Assembly (NCBI GenBank): GCA_045805385.1
Contig: JBJMLG010000145.1
Span: 1 to 9,532, forward strand
Source of the DNA: JADGHQ01 sp045805385
GTDB taxonomy: Bacteria; Actinomycetota; Thermoleophilia; Solirubrobacterales; Thermoleophilaceae
DNA length: 9,532 nt
Reading direction: 5' to 3'
The translations under genes were made by a program, and so were the position numbers. Below are positions 5,546 to 9,532 of this stretch, piece by piece. Under the pieces are notes generated by a model. That model saw only the letters and a list, made by a program, of their open reading frames with translations, made no database searches and was not told where the DNA came from. Each line of letters starts with the position of its first letter. The stretch's first letter is position 1.

Positions 5546-6727
5546 ATGCGAGTCCTGATCCTGTCCTGGGAGTACCCGCCGCTGATCGAGGGCGGCCTCG
5601 CCCGCCACGTGCGGAAGCTGTCCGAGAACCTGGTGTCGCACGACGTGGACGTGCACGTGCTCACGCGCGGCATGGAGGAGTCGCCGGCAGAGGAGGACAT
5701 CGGCGGCGTGCTCGTGCACCGCGTCCGCGAGCCGGAGCGCCCGCGCGAGCTGGGCGAGTTCGTCACCTGGGTCGAGCACATGAACGCCGACATGCTCGCC
5801 GCCGGCGTCGAGCTCGGGGACCGCTTCGACTTCGACATCGTGCACGGGCACGACTGGCTGGTGGCAGTCGCGGGCGACCACCTCGCCAAGCGCTTCCGCT
5901 GCCCGTTCGTCGTGACGATCCACGCGACCGAGTACGGCCGCCATCAAGGCTGGGTCGACAAGCACCCGCAGTCGCACATCCACGGCGTGGAGCGCTGGAT
6001 GTCGAACCGCGCCGAGCGAGTGATCGCCTGCTCGTCCTACATGCGCGAGCACGTGTCCGACATCTACGGGCTGGAGGAGGAGCGGATCGCGGTGATCCCG
6101 AACGGCATCGACCCTGCCGACCTCGTGCCGGTCGACGACCTCGACACGCTGCGCTCACGCTTCGCGCAGCCCGACCAGAAGCTCGTGTTGCTGGTGGGGC
6201 GGCTCGTGTACGAGAAGGGCTTTCAGTTCGCACTCGAGGCGCTCCCCGGCCTGATCGCGCGCCTGCCGGAGGTGCGTTTCATCGTCGCCGGCTCGGGCAC
6301 GCACGAGGCGGAGCTGCGCAAGCAGGCGACCGAGCTCGGGCTCGACCCGCACGGCACCTTCGTCGGCTGGATCGGCGACGACGTGCTGCACTCGCTCTAC
6401 CGCATCGCCGACCTCACCGTGGTGCCCTCGATCTACGAGCCGTTCGGCCTGGTGGCGCTCGAGGCGATGGCGTCGGGCTGCCCCTGCCTCGTGGCCGACA
6501 CCGGCGGCCTGCGCGAGGTTGTGCCGAACGAGAACGTGGGCCTGCGCTTCCACTCGCGCGACCCCGAGTCGCTCGGCGAGATGGCGGAGCGCCTGCTCAC
6601 CGACGAGGCGCTGCGCGACCGGCTCGTGGCCGAGGCGCAGGAGCACGTGCTGGGCTTCGACTGGGCCGACGTGGCGCGCCAGGTTGCCGGTATCTACCGC
6701 GAGACCGTCACGGAGCGCGTGGGCTAG
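5546..6727 (+). CDS. GT4 glycosyltransferase (alpha-1,4-glucosyltransferase, Rv3032/GlgM-like)
   Basis: The protein has 393 residues and a GT-B fold. MRVLILSWEYPPLIEGGLARHV carries the E-Y-P-P and G-G-L-A-x-H-V acceptor loop of glycogen-synthase-like GT4 enzymes. VHGHDWL and TIHATEYGR follow near 107-136. NGID precedes the linker, then LLVGRLVYEKGF gives the donor-phosphate residues Arg219 and Lys224, and YEPFGLVALEAM gives the E-x7-E pair Glu298/Glu306. The enzyme adds glucose from a nucleotide sugar (UDP- or ADP-glucose) to an alpha-1,4-glucan in the cytosol. It follows the GH57 branching enzyme by 10 bases and a weak GGGA ribosome site, the same order as Rv3031-Rv3032. The last 20 bases overlap the convergent membrane-protein gene. 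The glucan elongation role is well supported; whether the product is glycogen or methylglucose lipopolysaccharide is open. Confidence 0.93.
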   Translation: MRVLILSWEYPPLIEGGLARHVRKLSENLVSHDVDVHVLTRGMEESPAEEDIGGVLVHRVREPERPRELGEFVTWVEHMNADMLAAGVELGDRFDFDIVHGHDWLVAVAGDHLAKRFRCPFVVTIHATEYGRHQGWVDKHPQSHIHGVERWMSNRAERVIACSSYMREHVSDIYGLEEERIAVIPNGIDPADLVPVDDLDTLRSRFAQPDQKLVLLVGRLVYEKGFQFALEALPGLIARLPEVRFIVAGSGTHEAELRKQATELGLDPHGTFVGWIGDDVLHSLYRIADLTVVPSIYEPFGLVALEAMASGCPCLVADTGGLREVVPNENVGLRFHSRDPESLGEMAERLLTDEALRDRLVAEAQEHVLGFDWADVARQVAGIYRETVTERVG

Positions 6728-7130
6728 GTCCGTCCTCGGGCCGCCGCGCGGCGAGCCGCGCAGGTATGTAGAACACGAGCAGCGGCACGCTCGGCACGAT
6801 CGCGATCGAGAAGCCGAGCAGGAACGTGAGCCGGTCGATGCTCGACTTGCTCTCCTCGCCGCTCTTGCGGGCGCTGTCGCCGAGCGTGCGGATCTGATCC
6901 GCCTGCGCCGCCAGCTGGCCGCCCACCACGGGCACCGCGCCGAGCAGGCTCAGGACCTGGCCGGCCTGCCCCACCGCGTCGCCTGCCTGGATCGACGTGT
7001 CCGCCACCTGCTTGAGCCCGTGGACGGTGACCGCGGTCCAGATTCCCATCCCGACCCAGAGGATCACCCAAGCCGCAACGAGCGCGTCGGCGCGCCGGGG
7101 CCGCTCCAACATCTGCTCGAGGGGGTTCAT
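6708..7130 (-). CDS. Two-TM protein with a central helical segment, function unknown
   Basis: I do not recognise a family. The product has 140 residues. After a basic start (MNPLEQMLERPRRAD), residues about 16-38 form a hydrophobic helix rich in Trp and Val. Residues 41-100 are polar and predicted mostly helical, with repeated Gly/Ala/Gln (ADTSIQAGDAVGQAGQVL, then AAQADQIRTLGDSARKS), broken by a hydrophobic AVPVVGG. Residues about 101-124 form a second membrane helix, and the tail is Arg- and Pro-rich. The positive-inside pattern puts both ends in the cytoplasm and the middle outside. The ATG overlaps the stop of the upstream gene (ATGA), so the two are probably coupled and may interact. The 3' end overlaps the GT4 gene by 20 bases. 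Confidence 0.75.
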   Translation of the reverse strand: MNPLEQMLERPRRADALVAAWVILWVGMGIWTAVTVHGLKQVADTSIQAGDAVGQAGQVLSLLGAVPVVGGQLAAQADQIRTLGDSARKSGEESKSSIDRLTFLLGFSIAIVPSVPLLVFYIPARLAARRPEDGPSPRAP

Positions 7131-7723
7131 GCTCCGTCGCGGTGGCGCCCGAGCACGCGATCGCTCGCCTCGCCGAGGCCACCGAGCGCGCTGCCGATGC
7201 GCTGCCCGACCGTCCCGAGCGCGGACTGGTCGAGCGGCTCGATGGCGGCGTCCGGGTCGTGCGCGATCTCGACCGCCGCCTTGCGCGCAACGGACTCCAC
7301 TCTCGAGAAGCGCTTGTCCCAGGCGGCGCACACCTCGGCGATGTCCGGCGGGCCGTGCTCTTCGGAGACCAACTGGAGGTAGCGGAGCAGGGTGGTGACG
7401 TGCTGGGCCTCGAGCGAGGCCAGCCGCAGCGCCTGGTTACGCTCGAGCGCGCGGTCACGCAGAGCCCCGCGTAGCGCGGCGACCGCGCGCCCGGCTCCCT
7501 CCGCGGCCGGGCCCAGGGGCAGGCCGTGTGCCCGCGCGACGGGAGCCAGCTCCGTGGCGAGCTGCCAGGCGCTCTCGGAGCCGGAACGGAACACCTTCGC
7601 GGCATCCCCCTCCGGCAGCCTGTCGGCAATCGCGTCCCAGTGGCGGTGCAGCTGATACGCCATCGCGATCAGCTCGCGAATGCCACGGTGCTGCGCCGGA
7701 TGGAGGTCCGAGGACGCGCTCAC
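7127..7723 (-). CDS. Hypothetical all-helical protein coupled to the acyltransferase
   Basis: I do not recognise a family. The product has 198 residues from GTG 7723, which overlaps the acyltransferase stop as GTGA. The sequence is predicted almost entirely helical and soluble. An N-terminal Q-L-H-R-H-W-D-A-I helix is followed by long Ala/Leu/Glu/Arg segments (AWQLATELAPVARAHGL, RAVAALRGALRDRALERNQALRLASL, HVTTLLRYLQLVSEEHG), then RFSRVESVARKAAVEIAH and a Gly-rich basic tail. This suggests a helical bundle. There is no signal peptide, membrane segment or clear catalytic motif. The frame stays open upstream to 8128, but that stretch is Arg/Asp-rich shadow of the acyltransferase. The two overlaps put it in one operon with the acyltransferase and the two-TM protein. 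Confidence 0.75.
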   Translation of the reverse strand: MSASSDLHPAQHRGIRELIAMAYQLHRHWDAIADRLPEGDAAKVFRSGSESAWQLATELAPVARAHGLPLGPAAEGAGRAVAALRGALRDRALERNQALRLASLEAQHVTTLLRYLQLVSEEHGPPDIAEVCAAWDKRFSRVESVARKAAVEIAHDPDAAIEPLDQSALGTVGQRIGSALGGLGEASDRVLGRHRDGA

Positions 7724-8409
7724 TCCCAGCGGAGCGTACGCGGTTCCTCGCGCATCCGGATCACCTTGGCGGGCACGCCGCCCACGACCGCGTTGGCCGG
7801 GACATCGGTCGTGACAACGGCATTCGTGCCGATCACCGCGTTGTCCCCGACCGTCACGCCGCGCAGGATGGAGGCGCCGTAGCCGATCCAGACGTTGTTG
7901 CCGACACGGGTGTCGCGCTTGTAGATGCCCTGGAGGCGGATCGGCCGCTCGACCTCGACCATGCCGTGATCGAAGTCGATCAGCATCACGCGGTCGGCGA
8001 TCACGCACTCGCGGCCGATCGAGATGTGCTGGTAGGCGGACAGCGTGCACTCCTGACCGAGCACGGTCTTGGCGCCGATCGAAACGACGCCCTCGTGGCA
8101 GCGGATCTTCGTGCCGTCGCCGAGCCACGACCAGCGACCGAGCTCGACCCGGGCGTTCTTGCCGATCTCGAGCGTGACCTTCGGCCCGATGAATGCCAGC
8201 CCGTCGAGCCTGAGCCGGCGCCCGTAGGTCGTGAGGTAGCGGCGGCGCAGAAGGCGCAGGATCAGGCGCGCGTACTTCAGGTTGAGCATCCCGTGTGCGC
8301 GCATGAAGCGGAGCAGCGCCGGCAGCCCGCCGTGGACCGGCGCCGGCGCCCCGCGAGCCACAGGCTCCGGTGCGAGCGCGCGCTCCTCGGCTGTCGCGGA
8401 CGGGTCCAT
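7720..8409 (-). CDS. Left-handed beta-helix (hexapeptide repeat) O-acyl/acetyltransferase
   Basis: From ATG 8409 the protein has 229 residues. Residues 1-65 are a Pro/Ala-rich leader and a basic amphipathic helix (ARLILRLLRRRYLTTYG), perhaps for membrane association. From about 70 hexapeptide repeats build a left-handed beta helix, ending with VGNNVWIGYGASILRGVTVGDNAVIGTNAVVTTDVP and GGVPAKVIR, typical of NodL/LacA/Maa-like acetyltransferases. His148 in LIDFDHGMVEVERPI is the candidate catalytic base. The family moves an acetyl or other acyl group from a CoA or acyl carrier donor to a sugar hydroxyl. The locus holds methyltransferase, GH57 and GT4 genes, so the acceptor may be their glucan, as proposed for the Rv3034c acyltransferase in the mycobacterial region. 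ATG 8424 is an alternative start, but it overlaps the -10-like TATGAT. The gene overlaps the next by GTGA. Confidence 0.9.
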   Translation of the reverse strand: MDPSATAEERALAPEPVARGAPAPVHGGLPALLRFMRAHGMLNLKYARLILRLLRRRYLTTYGRRLRLDGLAFIGPKVTLEIGKNARVELGRWSWLGDGTKIRCHEGVVSIGAKTVLGQECTLSAYQHISIGRECVIADRVMLIDFDHGMVEVERPIRLQGIYKRDTRVGNNVWIGYGASILRGVTVGDNAVIGTNAVVTTDVPANAVVGGVPAKVIRMREEPRTLRWE

Positions 8410-8419
8410 CGCGAGCCGG

Positions 8420-8425
8420 ATCATA
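8420..8425 (-). promoter_or_regulatory. -10-like TATGAT for the acyltransferase operon
   Basis: TATGAT on the minus strand differs from TATAAT by one base and ends 10 bases before ATG 8409, with no Shine-Dalgarno sequence between. No -35 is apparent. The element favours ATG 8409 over ATG 8424, which lies inside it. Confidence 0.45.
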
Positions 8426-8458
8426 GTTTCGGGCGCGCGGGCGGCCGGGTGCGAAACG

Positions 8459-8875
8459 TCAGTCGCCGAAGTGCCGCTTCTCCCACGGCGACACGCGAAA
8501 AGCCTTGCCCGGCCTCGCTCCCATCGCCAGCACTGTCGTGCCCTCGACCACGCCGACGCCGTAGCGCCGCAGCGACGGATCGCCCACGTAGACGAACGTG
8601 CCCTCGGGCGCGTCGATCTCCTCATCGCCGACAGTGAAGCGAGCGTGGCCGCTCGCCACGAAATAGAGCTCCTCGTGGCCGTCGGCGGCGCCTTCGCTCT
8701 CGGTGTGGTCCTCGATCACGGGAGCGCCCGCCGAAGGGGCCCGCCACGCGTTCACCCCGAACGACTCCAGCCCGAACCGGTGTCGCACCGGTAGCCACTG
8801 CGGCTCCTCGCCCTGGCAGCTGTCGTGCGGCTCGATCTCTGAAATGTGGACCTTGGCGACTGTCTGTGTGCTCAT
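8459..8875 (-). CDS. Single-domain cupin protein with a reduced metal site
   Basis: The product has 138 residues. The cupin core runs from VIEDHTESEGAADGHEELYFVASGHARFTVGDEEIDAPEGTFVYV (about 53-97): the first motif keeps H67-E-E-L-Y and the following G-x-A-x-F-x-x-G strand, and the second keeps A-P-E-G-T but has no His after the turn. A full set of cupin metal ligands (two His and Glu in motif 1, His in motif 2) is therefore not present, so it may bind a ligand rather than act as a metalloenzyme. The N-terminal half contains several Trp and His residues (EEPQWLPVRHRFGLESFG). The substrate is unknown. ATG 8875 was chosen; TTG 8893 would add six residues but overlaps the candidate operator. 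The gene lies 38 bases or so downstream of the SDR gene on the same strand. Confidence 0.85.
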   Translation of the reverse strand: MSTQTVAKVHISEIEPHDSCQGEEPQWLPVRHRFGLESFGVNAWRAPSAGAPVIEDHTESEGAADGHEELYFVASGHARFTVGDEEIDAPEGTFVYVGDPSLRRYGVGVVEGTTVLAMGARPGKAFRVSPWEKRHFGD

Positions 8876-8905
8876 GTCACCAGTAAACCACAATCACCGG
8901 TGACA
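8875..8905 (-). promoter_or_regulatory. Candidate operator/promoter upstream of the cupin gene
   Basis: TGTCACC (8875-8881) and its exact complement GGTGACA (8899-8905) form an inverted repeat with a 17-base spacer. The inner TCACCGGTGA (8894-8903) is a perfect palindrome. A -10-like TTTACT (minus strand, 8887-8882) lies between the arms, 6 bases before ATG 8875. A dimeric regulator binding both arms would cover the promoter. A hairpin attenuating read-through from the SDR gene is an alternative. Confidence 0.45.
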
Positions 8906-8914
8906 GCGCAACAG

Positions 8915-9532
8915 CTATCCGAGCCCGTCCCGGAACCCCTCGCGCCAACTCGGGTAACGCAGCTCGAGTCCAAGCTCCGCGTGTGCCTTGGCATTCGACG
9001 CTCCGCGCGAGGCGGTCATCAGCTCGACGGTGTAGCGCCCGGCCACGAGCCTCGCGAGTAATGCGGGCACGCGGCGCGGCTTCGGCGCTCCGATCGCCTC
9101 CGCGAACGCGGGCACCCAGTCGCGCACCGGAGCCGGGTCGTCGTCGACGACGTTGTAGATCCCGCGCGAGCCACGGTCGAGCGCAGCCACGGTGGCCCGG
9201 GCGGCATCGTCCACGTGGATGAACGAGAACACGCCGCTGCCCGCGCCCACCACGGCGAGCCGCCGCCTGCGTGCGAGGGCCGCCATCGATCCGTCGCTCG
9301 AATAGGCGGTATCCGGCCCGTAGAAGTAGCCGTAGCGGAGCACTACGCCTTCCACGCGCTCGTCACCCGTGACCGTGCGCTCGAGGTCGGCGACGGCACC
9401 CACCACCTCGCCGGACGGCGGTGGAGCCTCGAGAAACAGCTCGTCCTCCTCTGTCTTCAGGCCCTCACCGGTGAGCCGGTACACGAAGGCGATGCTCTGT
9501 GCGACCACGCGCTGCGCGCCCGCCTCGGCCGC
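8915..9532 (-). CDS. NAD(P)-dependent epimerase/dehydratase-like protein (atypical SDR), 5' truncated
   Basis: The last 205 residues are visible; the frame runs off the right edge, so GTG 9508 is not the true start. RVVAQSIAFVY matches the strand and Ser region of extended SDRs, VVLRYGYFYGPDT the conserved R-x-G-x-x-Y-G-P stretch, FSFIHVDDAARATVAALD the V-D-D-A helix, and GIYNVVDDDPAPVRDW the C-terminal substrate domain. The N-terminal Rossmann TGxxGxxG lies outside the window. At the place where a catalytic Y-x-x-x-K is expected the sequence reads GAVADLERTVTG, without Tyr or Lys, so this is an atypical SDR that may bind NAD(P) but use different chemistry. Possible substrates include nucleotide sugars, but nothing fixes this. 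The stop TAG at 8917-8915 precedes the cupin gene on the same strand. Confidence 0.85.
   Translation of the reverse strand, partial: AAEAGAQRVVAQSIAFVYRLTGEGLKTEEDELFLEAPPPSGEVVGAVADLERTVTGDERVEGVVLRYGYFYGPDTAYSSDGSMAALARRRRLAVVGAGSGVFSFIHVDDAARATVAALDRGSRGIYNVVDDDPAPVRDWVPAFAEAIGAPKPRRVPALLARLVAGRYTVELMTASRGASNAKAHAELGLELRYPSWREGFRDGLG

Noticed and set aside
4164..5558. 464-codon plus-strand frame inside the GH57 gene
   Set aside because: It is a +2-type shadow dominated by Arg and Ala, with no motifs, while the overlapping frame carries all five GH57 regions.
3967..5889. 640-codon open frame on the minus strand opposite the GH57 and GT4 genes
   Set aside because: It is Arg/Ala/Val/Gln-rich with no recognisable motif, and lies antisense to two genes with complete catalytic motifs. 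It is a high-GC shadow.
6724..7629. 301-codon minus-strand frame over the membrane and helical protein genes
   Set aside because: Ser/Arg/Pro-rich shadow. The alternative frames give membrane helices and tidy start-stop overlaps.
7723..8128. N-terminal extension of the helical protein up to 8128
   Set aside because: The extra residues are Arg/Asp/Gly-rich shadow of the hexapeptide acyltransferase. GTG 7723 overlapping the upstream stop is the natural start.

Overview
This looks like chromosomal DNA from a GC-rich actinobacterium. By eye G+C is well above two thirds and third codon positions are almost always G or C. The gene content fits an actinobacterial lineage, possibly Thermoleophilia/Solirubrobacterales: a wax-ester-synthase/DGAT tail, a stand-alone Lon N-terminal-domain protein, and a methyltransferase / GH57 / GT4 trio. 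The window has no rRNA gene, so the lineage is inference. Genes are tightly packed, with no recognisable insertion sequence, phage, tRNA or CRISPR array.

Layout. Bases 1-210 are the 3' end of a WS/DGAT-type acyltransferase (+). Bases 211-370 are non-coding and hold an unusual palindromic repeat element. Bases 371-1038 hold a divergent pair, a TusA-like sulfur carrier (-) and a DsrE-like protein (+), whose GTG start codons both sit inside one perfect palindrome. A stand-alone LON-domain protein (-, 1035-1676) converges on the DsrE-like gene, sharing a CTAG. It diverges from a small stand-alone GGDEF protein (+, 1798-2334), which in turn shares a CTAG stop with a SAM methyltransferase (-, 2331-3248).

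The centre of the window is a three-gene operon on the + strand: SAM methyltransferase (3281-4063), GH57 alpha-glucan branching enzyme (4060-5535, ATGA overlap) and GT4 glucosyltransferase (5546-6727). Its order matches, from memory, the Mycobacterium tuberculosis Rv3030-Rv3031-Rv3032 genes tied to 6-O-methylglucose lipopolysaccharide (MGLP). Converging on it with a 20-base overlap is a minus-strand operon: a left-handed-beta-helix (hexapeptide) acyltransferase (7720-8409), an unrecognised helical protein (7127-7723) and a two-TM protein (6708-7130), joined by GTGA and ATGA overlaps. The mycobacterial MGLP region also holds a putative acyltransferase and a second methyltransferase. The best biological hypothesis is therefore that 2331-8409 is a polymethylated, acylated alpha-glucan locus outside mycobacteria, with two coupled proteins of unknown role.

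The right end has a small cupin protein (-, 8459-8875) with a candidate operator over its start, and a truncated atypical SDR/epimerase (-, 8915 to the window end).

Across the window several genes lack a Shine-Dalgarno sequence but carry a -10-like hexamer 6-10 bases before the start codon. This suggests that leaderless transcription is common here.
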